Assembly: GCA_944325825.1 (NCBI GenBank)
Contig: CALVBP010000004.1
Location: 1-64,000 of the forward strand
Direction: 5' to 3'
Origin: Candidatus Gastranaerophilales bacterium
Lineage (GTDB): Bacteria > Cyanobacteriota > Vampirovibrionia > Gastranaerophilales > Gastranaerophilaceae
Length of the DNA: 64,000 bases
This document shows positions 53,754 to 62,319 of the stretch, piece by piece. Within the stretch, counting starts at the first letter, position 1. Each line of letters opens with the position of its first letter. Both the position numbers and the translations under genes were made by a program. The notes below the pieces were generated by a model, which saw nothing but the letters and a program-made list of their open reading frames with translations, searched no databases and was not told the DNA's origin.

Positions 53754-55634
53754 TTAATTCCAGTTATCAAAAGTTCTCTTACTTTTTACTTCATTCATAA
53801 GGTCTTCAAACTCTTTTTCATCAAGAGTTTCTTTTTCAAGAAGGGTTTTTGCAATGTATTCAAGCATATCCTTATTTTCGTTTAAGAGTTCTTTTGCTTG
53901 TTCGTACTGAGTATCGACAATTTTCTTTACTTCTTTGTCAATATCAGCCGCAATTTCTTCTGAGAAATCTCTTGTGTTGCCGAAATTTCTTCCCATAAAG
54001 ACATGTTCTTGTTCTTTCCCGTAAGCAAGATTTCCCATTTTTTCACTCATACCGTAAGTTGTAACCATACTTCTTGCAAGTGCGGAAACTTTTTCCAAAT
54101 CGTTTGAAGCTCCGGTTGTAACGTTTTCTTTGCCATAAATTAATTCTTCTGCAACTCTTCCGCCGAGAATCATTGTTATTCTGTCTAAGAGCTGGTTTTT
54201 TCGCATAGTTAAATGGTCTTTTTCCGGGAGAGTAAGGGTTATACCCAGAGCCATCCCTCTTGGAATAATAGATACTTTATGCAGCGGATCACAATTTTTA
54301 AGCAGTTTGGCAAGAAGTGCATGCCCGACTTCGTGATAAGCGGTATTCTCTTTTTCTTCATCAGAAATAATTCTGCTTTTCTTTTCCGGCCCTGCCATAA
54401 CTTTATCAATTGCTTCTTCCAAATCAGGCATTTCGATTTCAGACTTATTATGCCGTGCTGCAAGAAGAGCGGCTTCATTTAAAAGGTTTTGCAAATCTGC
54501 ACCTGTAAATCCCGGAGTCCGTTTTGCGAGGGTTTTTAAATCAACTTCTTTTGCAAGAGGTTTGTTTTTAGCATGAACATTTAATATTTGTTCTCTTCCC
54601 AGAACGTCAGGTTTGTTTATTACAATCTGCCTGTCAAACCTTCCCGGTCTTAAAAGAGCATTATCCAGAATATCCGGTCTGTTTGTGGCGGCCAGAATAA
54701 TTATATTTGTATTTTCATCAAATCCATCCATTTCAACGAGCAACTGGTTGAGCGTTTGTTCTCTTTCATCGTGTCCGCCGCCTAAGCCGGCGCCTCTTTG
54801 GCGCCCTACGGCATCAATTTCATCAATAAACACAATACAGGGCTGATGTTTTTTTGCCTGCTCAAAGAGGTCTCTGACACGGGAAGCACCAACCCCTACA
54901 AACATTTCTACAAAATCGGAACCGCTTATAGAAAAGAAAGGAACTCCGGCTTCTCCTGCAACGGCCTTTGCCATTAAAGTCTTACCGGTACCGGGCGAGC
55001 CAACAAGAAGAACTCCTTTAGGAATTTTTGCTCCGAGCTTAACATATTTATCAGAATGTTTCAGAAAATCAACAATCTCTTCAAGTTCTTTCTTTTCTTC
55101 ATCAATCCCCGCAACATCTGCAAAGGTTGTTTTAACCTTATTATCCATAAGCATTTTAGCTCTGCTTTTGCCGAAAGACATTGCCTGAGCTCCGCCTGCC
55201 TGAATAGATTTTATAATCAGCATAATAAAACCGAGCACAAGGAGAATGGTTATTAAAGATGAACCTAGCCCAAACATTGAATTGGAGTCACTTGCTTTTT
55301 TAACATTAATCTCGACCCCATTTTTTTCCAGAACGGGAAGAATGTCGGAATTTTCCGGATATGCAACCTTGTATTGGAGTTTTGGCGGTTTAACATCTCC
55401 GTAAATAGGATTTATATCGGTTTTCTTAGCTTCCGGCTGCTTAACGGGTAGTGCAATTAAAACATCTTTCCCCATATCAACGCTTTTAATTTCTTTGTTT
55501 TCAACTTTTTGCATAAATGAAGTATATGAAATTTCTTCAGTGCTGGAAGTTGGCCCGGTAAAGAGCATTGAGATAAATGCCAGAATCATAATACCAAGTA
55601 TTACATACATTCCGATAGATTGATTTTTGTTCAT
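53754..55634 (-). CDS. ftsH: ATP-dependent zinc metalloprotease FtsH
   Basis: 626 aa. Two TM helices flank a periplasmic domain. AAA ATPase with Walker A GSPGTGKT, Walker B FIDEIDAV and SRH region; M41 protease with zinc motif HEVGH. Degrades damaged or misassembled membrane proteins as a hexamer. Ribosome site AAAAGGGAG. Probably co-transcribed with the next two genes. Confidence 0.98.
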   Translation of the reverse strand: MNKNQSIGMYVILGIMILAFISMLFTGPTSSTEEISYTSFMQKVENKEIKSVDMGKDVLIALPVKQPEAKKTDINPIYGDVKPPKLQYKVAYPENSDILPVLEKNGVEINVKKASDSNSMFGLGSSLITILLVLGFIMLIIKSIQAGGAQAMSFGKSRAKMLMDNKVKTTFADVAGIDEEKKELEEIVDFLKHSDKYVKLGAKIPKGVLLVGSPGTGKTLMAKAVAGEAGVPFFSISGSDFVEMFVGVGASRVRDLFEQAKKHQPCIVFIDEIDAVGRQRGAGLGGGHDEREQTLNQLLVEMDGFDENTNIIILAATNRPDILDNALLRPGRFDRQIVINKPDVLGREQILNVHAKNKPLAKEVDLKTLAKRTPGFTGADLQNLLNEAALLAARHNKSEIEMPDLEEAIDKVMAGPEKKSRIISDEEKENTAYHEVGHALLAKLLKNCDPLHKVSIIPRGMALGITLTLPEKDHLTMRKNQLLDRITMILGGRVAEELIYGKENVTTGASNDLEKVSALARSMVTTYGMSEKMGNLAYGKEQEHVFMGRNFGNTRDFSEEIAADIDKEVKKIVDTQYEQAKELLNENKDMLEYIAKTLLEKETLDEKEFEDLMNEVKSKRTFDNWN

Positions 55635-55798
55635 AATTCTCCCTTTTCTTACTCTGTTAATTTATTATACCAGAAAATTGAACCTTGTGTGCAGCATATG
55701 GGCTAGTTAATTTATCAATTAATAAAACTTTACAAACAAGGCAATTTTTATAAGAAAATAAACTTTATATATATGTATTATATAAACACAGGGAAATT

Positions 55799-56626
55799 AT
55801 GTCTTTTGGGAATGCATTTTTACATGGAATGAAACACGGAGTATTAGACGGCCTGTTTTGGGGTGGTTTTTCTGCCTGGAATTGTACGCCGTTTTTTGGA
55901 TGCAGTGTGTATTCTTTTTTCTCACCCTGTTTTATGAGATTTACACCCTACTTTTCAATATTTGATAATCCTCCGGCTTTGCCTCAGGGAAAAGTTGAAT
56001 ATGAAATAGATTATTCAACTTTTTGGGACGGTCTTGCTCAGGAGCGGAAACAAGCGGCAGAAATTCAAAAATATTATGATAAAATAGCAAAAGCGGCAAG
56101 TGAAGATGAAGTAAAACCTGATGCCGAAAAGGAGAAGGCTTTTTCGTCCGTGCCGAATGACGATGCGGCTTTCAATAAAATGCTTGAATTTGTTTTTGAT
56201 TCAGAAGGCGGATATAATGCTAATGATGGCGGACAGGCTGTAAATATGGGGATTCAGCAGTCAACTTATGATACATACAGAAAGAATAAGGGATTAGCAC
56301 CTCAAGATGTAAAATTGTTGGCCCGTGATGAGGCAAAAGATATTTATTATAACATGTATTACAAAGCCAGCGGAGCAGATAAAATAAAAGATGCAAATCT
56401 TGCAATGCAAGTATTTGATACTGCCGTAAATATGGGTGTCGGTGCCGCTAAAAAACTTCTTGAAGAATGCGAAAATAATCCTGAAAAATTTGAAGAATTA
56501 AGACTCGCCAGATATGAAAGTATAGCTCAGAATAATCCCAATAAAGCACAATACCTGACAGGCTGGAAAAACAGAGTAGATAATCTGAGTGCCTTTACGG
56601 AACAAAACTTTGTTGCAATGGCATAA
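55799..56626 (+). CDS. GH108-type lysozyme-like glycosidase
   Basis: 275 aa. Residues ~115-275 fit the GH108 (ZliS) lysozyme family with its predicted peptidoglycan-binding tail: FVFDSEGGYNANDGGQAVNMGI (catalytic Glu in EGGY, ~134), then LLARDEAKDIYYNMYY, LAMQVFDTAVNMGVGAAKKLL and TGWKNRVDNL. The N-terminal ~60 residues are an aromatic/Cys-rich, hydrophobic segment without a normal signal peptide. No holin or phage genes nearby. Ribosome site AGGG. Confidence 0.82.
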   Translation: MSFGNAFLHGMKHGVLDGLFWGGFSAWNCTPFFGCSVYSFFSPCFMRFTPYFSIFDNPPALPQGKVEYEIDYSTFWDGLAQERKQAAEIQKYYDKIAKAASEDEVKPDAEKEKAFSSVPNDDAAFNKMLEFVFDSEGGYNANDGGQAVNMGIQQSTYDTYRKNKGLAPQDVKLLARDEAKDIYYNMYYKASGADKIKDANLAMQVFDTAVNMGVGAAKKLLEECENNPEKFEELRLARYESIAQNNPNKAQYLTGWKNRVDNLSAFTEQNFVAMA

Positions 56627-56634
56627 ACACTTCA

Positions 56635-56745
56635 CACCGGTCTGTTTTAGATTTGTAATCTCACTAAAGAGGCAGACTAGCAGGATAAACATTTTGTAGT
56701 ATTGCTAACTATTGTCTGCCGACCAAATATCTACGTGCGTAGCAC
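56635..56745. repeat. Direct repeat unit 1 (~111 bp)
   Basis: Matches 56860-56970 at a constant 225-bp offset. The distal 83 bp (56663-56745) have only two mismatches; the proximal part is about two-thirds identical. It begins 9 bp after the lysozyme stop. Confidence 0.85.
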
Positions 56746-56859
56746 TTTCGCCTGTGCAATCAGAGATTGCTGCGGTCACTCCGCATTGCTGCGTTCCCAA
56801 CGGCGATATCGTAGTGCAAACCCTGCTCGTCACACTCATCGTGTGCCGACACCGCTTTG

Positions 56860-56970
56860 CACCGGCTTGAGCCAGATTAGTAGTTTTACTAAAGAGGCAG
56901 ACTAGCAGGGTAAACATTTTGTAGTATTGCTAACCATTGTCTGCCGACCAAATATCTACGTGCGTAGCAC
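56860..56970. repeat. Direct repeat unit 2 (~111 bp)
   Basis: Second copy of 56635-56745. The spacer between copies carries nested dyads, including GTGCAAA/TTTGCAC around CACAC/GTGTG, GCAATC/GATTGC and GCGG/CCGC. Confidence 0.85.
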
Positions 56971-57001
56971 AAAAAAAAGCCGTTTCTAATGAGAACGGCT
57001 A
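56971..57001 (-). terminator. Minus-strand intrinsic terminator
   Basis: Read on the minus strand: AGCCGTT-loop-AACGGCT and then eight T. There is no minus-strand gene just upstream, so it may end an untranslated RNA. Confidence 0.6.
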
Positions 57002-57018
57002 CCAGACTTGGGGAGGAG

Positions 57019-57046
57019 GTATGAAAAACCATTTGGTTTTTCATAC
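57019..57046. repeat. 13-bp perfect palindrome
   Basis: GTATGAAAAACCA-TT-TGGTTTTTCATAC. It is the strongest hairpin in the region and lacks a T-tail on either side. Confidence 0.6.
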
Positions 57047-57222
57047 TACTAATAACGTCAAATAAAACTGAAACTTGAGGCACTTATGCACAATATCCTA
57101 CATATGTACTAGAAAGGTTAAAATATTTTAAGCGGATATCAGCCATGTACTCGACAATTAATCTTTTTTTGGTTATGATTAGACTAACATTAGCCCGAAA
57201 TAATTTAAAAGGAGAAAAAGAA

Positions 57223-57726
57223 ATGCAAGTAATATTGAAAAAAGATGTGCAAAATATCGGCGAAGCAGGTGATTTGGTAAATGTTAAAGACGGATATGCC
57301 AGAAACTTTCTTATTCCGAAAAATTACGCTGAAATTGCAACAGAAGGTGCTTTGAAAAACAGAGAACAAAATATTGCGAGAATCAAAGCAAAACAAGAGA
57401 AATTACATCAAGAAGCTCTTGCAAAAGCTGCTGAAATTGAAAAACTCGGTACAATTGAACTTTCAGCAAAAGCAGGTGAAAGCGGTAAGCTCTTCGGTAC
57501 AATTACAACCAAGAAATTGTGTGAAGAACTTAAAGCAAAATCTAATATTGAAGTTGATAGAAAGACAGTTTCTCTCAACGCTCCGATTAACAAAATCGGT
57601 GAATATACTATGCTTATAAAATTAACCTCTAAAGTTAAAACTGAATTAAAAGTTATAGTTACAGCTTCTGAAGTTGTTAAAGAATCAATTGAAGAAGAAG
57701 TAGCAGAAGAAACAGTTGAAGCATAG
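57223..57726 (+). CDS. rplI: 50S ribosomal protein L9
   Basis: 167 aa from ATG 57223 (AAAGGAGAAAAAG upstream); an in-frame ATG at 57145 adds 26 non-family residues. MQVILKKDVQNIGEAGDLVNVKDGYARNFLIP (first strand set) is the L9 signature, then the long connecting helix and the C-terminal domain (SGKLFGTIT). The acidic tail VEEEVAEETVEA is an extension beyond typical L9. Confidence 0.97.
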   Translation: MQVILKKDVQNIGEAGDLVNVKDGYARNFLIPKNYAEIATEGALKNREQNIARIKAKQEKLHQEALAKAAEIEKLGTIELSAKAGESGKLFGTITTKKLCEELKAKSNIEVDRKTVSLNAPINKIGEYTMLIKLTSKVKTELKVIVTASEVVKESIEEEVAEETVEA

Positions 57727-57743
57727 TTAAAAATTCCGTTAAT

Positions 57744-57780
57744 AAGACGTGCCGGCTGTGAAAACGGGCACGTCTTTTTT
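57744..57780 (+). terminator. rplI terminator
   Basis: 10-bp stem AAGACGTGCC/GGCACGTCTT with T-run. Confidence 0.88.
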
Positions 57781-57796
57781 AAAGAAAGAGAATAGT

Positions 57797-58843
57797 ATGA
57801 AGCTTAAAACAAGATGCTTTCCGTTAGGAGCATTGCCTTACTCGACAATTCAAACTGCTACAAAAATGATTGCAAAATTTTTTGCTCAAATGCCGTATCT
57901 TGCTGTTTTACCTAATCTTTCTGCCGAGGATTCAGTTTTAGCGAGAACTTTATGTAATATCCCCGGGATTTCCATTAAAGATACCAGAGTTACATTAAAT
58001 CTCGGTGATGCTTCATATAAACAAGGAATGCTTAAGCTTGACAAAGCTTTTAATAATCCCACACCTGCTAATCTCGAACCATTTAAGATAGAGGTGCCTT
58101 TTCTTGAGAAATATCTGCAAATTATAAAAAAGTTTCAATCAGCAAATGCCGTAGTAAATTTGATAGGGCCGTTTACTATATCTCAATTATTGACGGTTGC
58201 TGCGGATGAACATGTGCTTGTGGATAAAAATTTTAGGAAATTATTTGTTCAATCAGTGTGTGTAAAAGCTTTGTGGATGATTAATAAAATTAAAGAGTAT
58301 TGCCCGACTACCGTTCCGATAATTGTATTGGAAGAATCACTGTTTGGACAATTGGGAAATATTAAACGGGAGAATGAAGAAGTAACGGTTGATTTGGTGA
58401 CAAACATGTTTGCCAAAGTAATTGAAAAAATTAAATCGGCAGGCGGGTTAGTTGCTGTTCAGTGTTTGGATAAATGTGATTGGAAGATACCTATTAATGC
58501 GGGTGTAGATATTATATCTTTTGATGCTTACAACAATTATAATAATTTGACTATAATTCCGGAAAAGTTAATTGAGTTTATTTCCAGAGGCGGAAAAATA
58601 AACTGGGGTATTGTGCCAGTAATGACTGAGGCTATGGTTAGGTCATTAAATATAGATTTTTTGACCAAAAGGTTATTTGGTGCTTTTGAAAACGTAGTAA
58701 TTTCCGGTGTTCCTGAACGATTTATTTATAACTCTTCTCTGGTATCTATCCAGGATAATGTAGATAAACTTCCGGTTCTGTTTGCTGAAAAAGCAATAAT
58801 ACTATCTTCTCAGCTTTCTAAAAGAATCCCGTTTAAGTCATAG
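57797..58843 (+). CDS. MetE/UROD-superfamily barrel protein
   Basis: 348 aa from ATG 57797, the first Met before family-like sequence (MKLKTRCFPLGALPYSTIQTA); earlier frame residues lie in the rplI terminator. GALPYSTIQTATKMI...MPYLAVLPNL echoes cobalamin-independent methionine-synthase-like barrels. No canonical zinc His-x-Cys motif is confidently placed (HVLVDK and CLDKCDW are the only candidate sites). About half the size of full MetE, so a stand-alone methyltransferase-like domain. Confidence 0.6.
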   Translation: MKLKTRCFPLGALPYSTIQTATKMIAKFFAQMPYLAVLPNLSAEDSVLARTLCNIPGISIKDTRVTLNLGDASYKQGMLKLDKAFNNPTPANLEPFKIEVPFLEKYLQIIKKFQSANAVVNLIGPFTISQLLTVAADEHVLVDKNFRKLFVQSVCVKALWMINKIKEYCPTTVPIIVLEESLFGQLGNIKRENEEVTVDLVTNMFAKVIEKIKSAGGLVAVQCLDKCDWKIPINAGVDIISFDAYNNYNNLTIIPEKLIEFISRGGKINWGIVPVMTEAMVRSLNIDFLTKRLFGAFENVVISGVPERFIYNSSLVSIQDNVDKLPVLFAEKAIILSSQLSKRIPFKS

Positions 58844-59953
58844 GTTCAGGCTTGCATTATTATCAATAAGAATGGTATTTCTGATAAAGGAATGTGCTAT
58901 TAAAAGCAGATACGGGTTCATCTCATTTGTGGCAGAAAGGTTTACTTTTGTTTCATGAACCTCATTAGTTTCTTCTTTTTGGGGAACAACTTCTTCAATG
59001 TCAATATTTGTATTCATTGCATGAGAAGAGCTTTCATCCATAAGGCTTCTTTGAAGTATTTTTTTAGGAAAATTTTCTGTGCAAGTTATAAGGACATCAA
59101 CTGAATTTGAAGTTGTAAGGGTAAATTCTCCTTTAATATTCCCAAAATTTTTTGTTTGAATTAGAACTGTAAGTTTGGAATCATTTGAATCCTGTTCTCC
59201 TGTATCGGAAGTAATTTCCAGGTCAAACCCAACCCCTTCATTCAACGGAAGCCATGGAAGATAAAGCATCATTAAACTTTTTAGATTCTGGGCAGGATTA
59301 CTTGACTCAGCCATTGATATACATGAATTTATTATACTTAAAGTTTCCTGTATTTGTTCATTGCTTAAACCTTGTTTTGATGCTGATGCCATAGCTATAA
59401 TAAGGCTTGCAACGGCTTGCTTGCTGTTCTGGAGTATTATTTTTGAAACATCACTTAAACTGACCATTCCGCTAAAAAGTAGAGCTATTGTATCTTTTTG
59501 TATATTTTGTTGAATGTTTGTAATATTAGGATTGGTAGTTGTTTCTGGGCTAGTTGGAGTTGTTTCTCCGAATAATGCTGCAATTGTCTTTTGGTTTTGC
59601 AAAAGTTCCTGATTGATATTAGCCATTCCTAAAGTGCCGCCCATAAGAGGACTGTTCTTATTCTGGGCTGACATAAGAAGCTGCCACATGTTTTCCGGAA
59701 GACCAAGCAGATTTTTTATGAATATTGCTCTATCAAGTCCTGCAAGATAATTCATCTGTAAAGATTGGGTAACATTTTGCAAATTCTGTAGAATATTTTG
59801 TGTCGCTTGCTGTTTTAAATCCGTTAAAGAGGAATTAAGTTCAGGTGCAAAATTATTAACCTTATTATTGTTTTCTATATTTTGAAGCTTTTTTAATAAT
59901 AATTCGGGATTTTGCAGTCCCATAATTATTCTGCTTACGCTAAAACCGTCCAT
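58838..59953 (-). CDS. FliK-like (hook-length-control-type) protein, tentative
   Basis: 371 aa. Gln/Asn-rich helical N-terminal half, then a beta domain LYLPWLPLNEGVGFDLEI...LTVLIQTKNFGNIKGEFTL...VDVLITCTENFPKKIL resembling the C-terminal domain of FliK/YscP-type proteins. No other flagellar gene is in the window. TATAAT ends 6 nt before ATG and there is no Shine-Dalgarno, so a leaderless start is possible. The identification is weak. Confidence 0.45.
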   Translation of the reverse strand: MDGFSVSRIIMGLQNPELLLKKLQNIENNNKVNNFAPELNSSLTDLKQQATQNILQNLQNVTQSLQMNYLAGLDRAIFIKNLLGLPENMWQLLMSAQNKNSPLMGGTLGMANINQELLQNQKTIAALFGETTPTSPETTTNPNITNIQQNIQKDTIALLFSGMVSLSDVSKIILQNSKQAVASLIIAMASASKQGLSNEQIQETLSIINSCISMAESSNPAQNLKSLMMLYLPWLPLNEGVGFDLEITSDTGEQDSNDSKLTVLIQTKNFGNIKGEFTLTTSNSVDVLITCTENFPKKILQRSLMDESSSHAMNTNIDIEEVVPQKEETNEVHETKVNLSATNEMNPYLLLIAHSFIRNTILIDNNASLNL

Positions 59954-59959
59954 AAGATT

Positions 59960-59965
59960 ATTATA
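59960..59965 (-). promoter_or_regulatory. -10 box 6 nt before the 59953 start
   Basis: TATAAT on the minus strand, same spacing to ATG as at ribE. Confidence 0.45.
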
Positions 59966-60038
59966 ACAGTATTTTAAGATAAGTCTATTAGGATGGTAAA
60001 AGTTTATAGGGAGCTTTTAAACATTCATTAATATACAT

Positions 60039-60067
60039 AAAAAAGCACCTTTAATGGTGCTTTTTTT
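60039..60067. terminator. Terminator of tRNA-Glu
   Basis: AAAAAAGCACC-loop-GGTGCTTTTTTT, T-rich on both strands; directly after tRNA-Glu on the minus strand. Confidence 0.88.
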
Positions 60068-60071
60068 AATA

Positions 60072-60147
60072 TGGTACCCCCAAGCGAATTCGAATCGCTG
60101 TCTACACCGTGAAAGGGTGTTGTCCTAGGCCTCTAGACGATGGGGGC
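60072..60147 (-). tRNA. tRNA-Glu (anticodon TTC)
   Basis: Minus-strand cloverleaf: GCCCCCA acceptor (G1 opposite U72), D-arm CGTCTAGAGGCCTAGGAC, loop CTTTCAC with TTC, T-loop TTCGAAT, encoded CCA. Confidence 0.95.
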
Positions 60148-60269
60148 TTATCGACAATCTCTATACTATCAAATCAATTTTTAATGTCAAGCAATTTCAT
60201 TTATTACTTGAATACAATACTTTTTAGTCGTACAATTAAACCAGAAAATAACTTAAGCGGGAGGCGGAT

Positions 60270-61022
60270 ATGATTAATCGTAAATCCAGAGATGAAATAA
60301 AGAGAATGCGGCATGCGGGACATATTGTTGCTCTTGTGCATCAGGAGATGAAAAAGGTCGTAGAGCCCGGGATTTCTACAAAAGAGCTTGATAATATAGC
60401 TATGAAGGTGATTAAATCTAATAAGGCTATCCCGACATTTTTAGGATATAACGGTTTCCCGGCAAGTATCTGCACCTCGATTAACGAACAGGTTGTACAT
60501 GGAATTCCCTCGGAAGATATTATTCTTAAAGAAGGAGATATAATTGCAATTGATGTTGGCGCAACTTACGGCGGAATGGTGGGTGATAGTGCCTGGTCTT
60601 ATGCCGTAGGAAAAATCTCTCCTGAAAAAGAAAGATTAATGAAGGCTACTGAAGAGTCTCTTTACGCAGGAATAGCCAAGATGAGAGCCGGAAATGTTCT
60701 TGACGATATTTCAGGCGGAATAGAAGATGTCGCTAACCGTGAAAAACTCGGAATTGTTCGCCAATACGGCGGGCATGGTGTAGGACATGTTATGCACGAA
60801 GATCCGTTCCTCTTTAATTACAGGGTCGGGGATAAAACTCTTATCAAATCCGGCATGGTAATTGCAATTGAGCCGATGCTAAATCTTGGCTGCGATGATG
60901 TTATTGTCCTTGATGACGGATGGACTGTTAAAACCAAAGATGGCGCACCGTCTGCTCACTTTGAACATACTGTTCTTGCGACAGAAGATGAGCCAATCTT
61001 GATGACTACTCTTATGGATTAA
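60270..61022 (+). CDS. map: Methionine aminopeptidase type I
   Basis: 250 aa. IAIDVGATYGGMVGDSAW supplies the metal Asps, RQYGGHGVGHVMHEDP the His, MVIAIEPML and FEHTVL the Glus. Removes N-terminal Met. Ribosome site GGGAGGCGG. Convergent with the EF-hand-like gene (4-bp overlap). Confidence 0.97.
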   Translation: MINRKSRDEIKRMRHAGHIVALVHQEMKKVVEPGISTKELDNIAMKVIKSNKAIPTFLGYNGFPASICTSINEQVVHGIPSEDIILKEGDIIAIDVGATYGGMVGDSAWSYAVGKISPEKERLMKATEESLYAGIAKMRAGNVLDDISGGIEDVANREKLGIVRQYGGHGVGHVMHEDPFLFNYRVGDKTLIKSGMVIAIEPMLNLGCDDVIVLDDGWTVKTKDGAPSAHFEHTVLATEDEPILMTTLMD

Positions 61023-61747
61023 AGTCCGAAAAGTTTTTCCAACAGAGTTTTTTCCTTTACAGGCTTAAATTCATCTAATGGAACTCTGAGCTGGTTGCCT
61101 TGTTTATATTCTTCCCGTTTTACATTTTCAGGGCTGAAACCAAAGTTTTCTATAACTTTTTCTCTGCTTCTGGTAACACCTTCTTTAATATCAATAACAA
61201 CAGTATCACCATCGAGCTTTACTGTATAATATTCATCTAAACCGGCCCTTTTAAGCTTCTCCTGTGCACCTTCAAGATTTTCACATGCCTGAAGGTAACT
61301 ATCATTTTGTGAATTAACCGACTCTCTTGAAGCCTTAAAATCCTCCTCTGACATATACGCAATTTTTATACCATTTTCCTGTGTATAATTATTTAGCATA
61401 ACATCATTATATTCTTTTCCTTCGCGTTTAGCTTCCGCAGGATTTAGCCAATTAATAATATTTGTTGTGGAAGCTTTATATTTTTGAGCAATATCAGTAA
61501 TAGTACGATAAATAAACTCACCTTTCTCTTCGTCATAAACATCTATGGTTTTAACCTCTATTGGAGTAATATTATCAAAACTAAAACTGTAACCGCATCT
61601 TTCTTTTATATTATTCTGGAATACTTGAATTTCTTTGCCATCCAAAATTCCGTTTCGATTTCCTTCATTATCAGCATTTACAGCCCATTGTCTAAGTTTA
61701 TTTGAACCATCTATGCTAAATAGTGCTAATGAGTATCCGTTTGACAT
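61019..61747 (-). CDS. Unknown protein with EF-hand-like loop
   Basis: 242 aa. Near residue 28 the stretch EGNRNGILDGKE fits a calcium-loop pattern (x-N-x-N-G-x-L-D-x-x-E) with Glu in position 1. A LysM-like stretch follows (DIAQKYKASTTNIINWLN, ~85-105). No signal peptide. Probably a lineage-specific protein. Good ribosome site (GGAGAAATT). Confidence 0.65.
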   Translation of the reverse strand: MSNGYSLALFSIDGSNKLRQWAVNADNEGNRNGILDGKEIQVFQNNIKERCGYSFSFDNITPIEVKTIDVYDEEKGEFIYRTITDIAQKYKASTTNIINWLNPAEAKREGKEYNDVMLNNYTQENGIKIAYMSEEDFKASRESVNSQNDSYLQACENLEGAQEKLKRAGLDEYYTVKLDGDTVVIDIKEGVTRSREKVIENFGFSPENVKREEYKQGNQLRVPLDEFKPVKEKTLLEKLFGL

Positions 61748-61897
61748 AAATTTCTCCTCTTTAATGTGTTTATATGTATATAAAGTTTATATCCTTTTTA
61801 AAATTGCTTTTTCTGTAAACATTTGTAAACTTTACAAAAATTTTTGTGTGTTATAAAATCATATGTAGCTGTTAATATCTTAATCAATGAGGTAAAA

Positions 61898-62140
61898 ATG
61901 GATCAAATTGTTAAAATAGCGTGGGAATTAAACGAAAATACAGATAACCGATATAAATTAGTATACGAAATCGCTGAACTGGCTAAAAAACTGGTTGATG
62001 AAACTCAGATGAAAAAAGCCCGAGATGAATTCGGTTTCGAAGAAGTTGTACAGGAAAACTCTTATAAAAAGGAAAATCCTGTTGAACACGCTATAATGGT
62101 GAAGGCTTCGGAATCTGACGATACAGAACTTGTCGGATAA
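61898..62140 (+). CDS. rpoZ: RNA polymerase omega subunit
   Basis: 80 aa from ATG 61898 (upstream frame not family-like). NRYKLVYEIAELAKKL corresponds to the omega core NKYELV..A.RA..L, and the C-terminal PVEHAIMVKA to the PV..A..E strand. Short but in the usual range. Ribosome site GAGGT. A divergent sequence, so moderate certainty. Confidence 0.7.
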   Translation: MDQIVKIAWELNENTDNRYKLVYEIAELAKKLVDETQMKKARDEFGFEEVVQENSYKKENPVEHAIMVKASESDDTELVG

Positions 62141-62165
62141 CAAAGCGTTTGGTTTTAAACTTAAG

Positions 62166-62193
62166 GGAGCCTTCAAAAACGAAGGCTCCTTTT
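62166..62193 (+). terminator. rpoZ terminator
   Basis: GGAGCCTTC/GAAGGCTCC stem, AAAAAC loop, T-run. Confidence 0.88.
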
Positions 62194-62265
62194 ATTATGT
62201 AAAAATTTGTTAACAATAAGGCAATTTAATTCTTTCAGGGAGTTAATTAGAAAGGAAGGCAGCGT

Positions 62266-62316
62266 ATGAGAAAAAACTGTTACAAAAAACTTATGAATAT
62301 GAAGTGGGGTTTGTAG
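62266..62316 (+). CDS. Short upstream ORF / leader peptide
   Basis: Sixteen codons (MRKNCYKKLMNMKWGL) with a strong ribosome site (AAAGGAAGG), stopping 3 nt before the ATG at 62320. That gene has only a poor ribosome site of its own, so translation of the short frame may feed it by reinitiation. Confidence 0.45.
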   Translation: MRKNCYKKLMNMKWGL

Positions 62317-62319
62317 ATT

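Larger units (their letters stand above)
56627..57222. other. Non-coding region with direct repeats, structured core, and hairpins
   Basis: 596 bp between the lysozyme and rplI. It holds two ~111-bp direct repeats with a 114-bp structured core, a minus-strand terminator-like hairpin (56979-57001), a 13-bp perfect palindrome (57019-57046) and the rplI promoter region (TTAAAAT near 57117). Short frames here repeat between the two copies but show no clear coding signs. Confidence 0.7.

Noticed and set aside
56705-56917. 70-aa minus-strand frame over the repeat core
   Set aside because: It begins in repeat 2 and runs through the hairpin-rich core. The sister frame in repeat 1 is similar only where the repeats match. 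Composition is explained by DNA structure, and no ribosome site is present.
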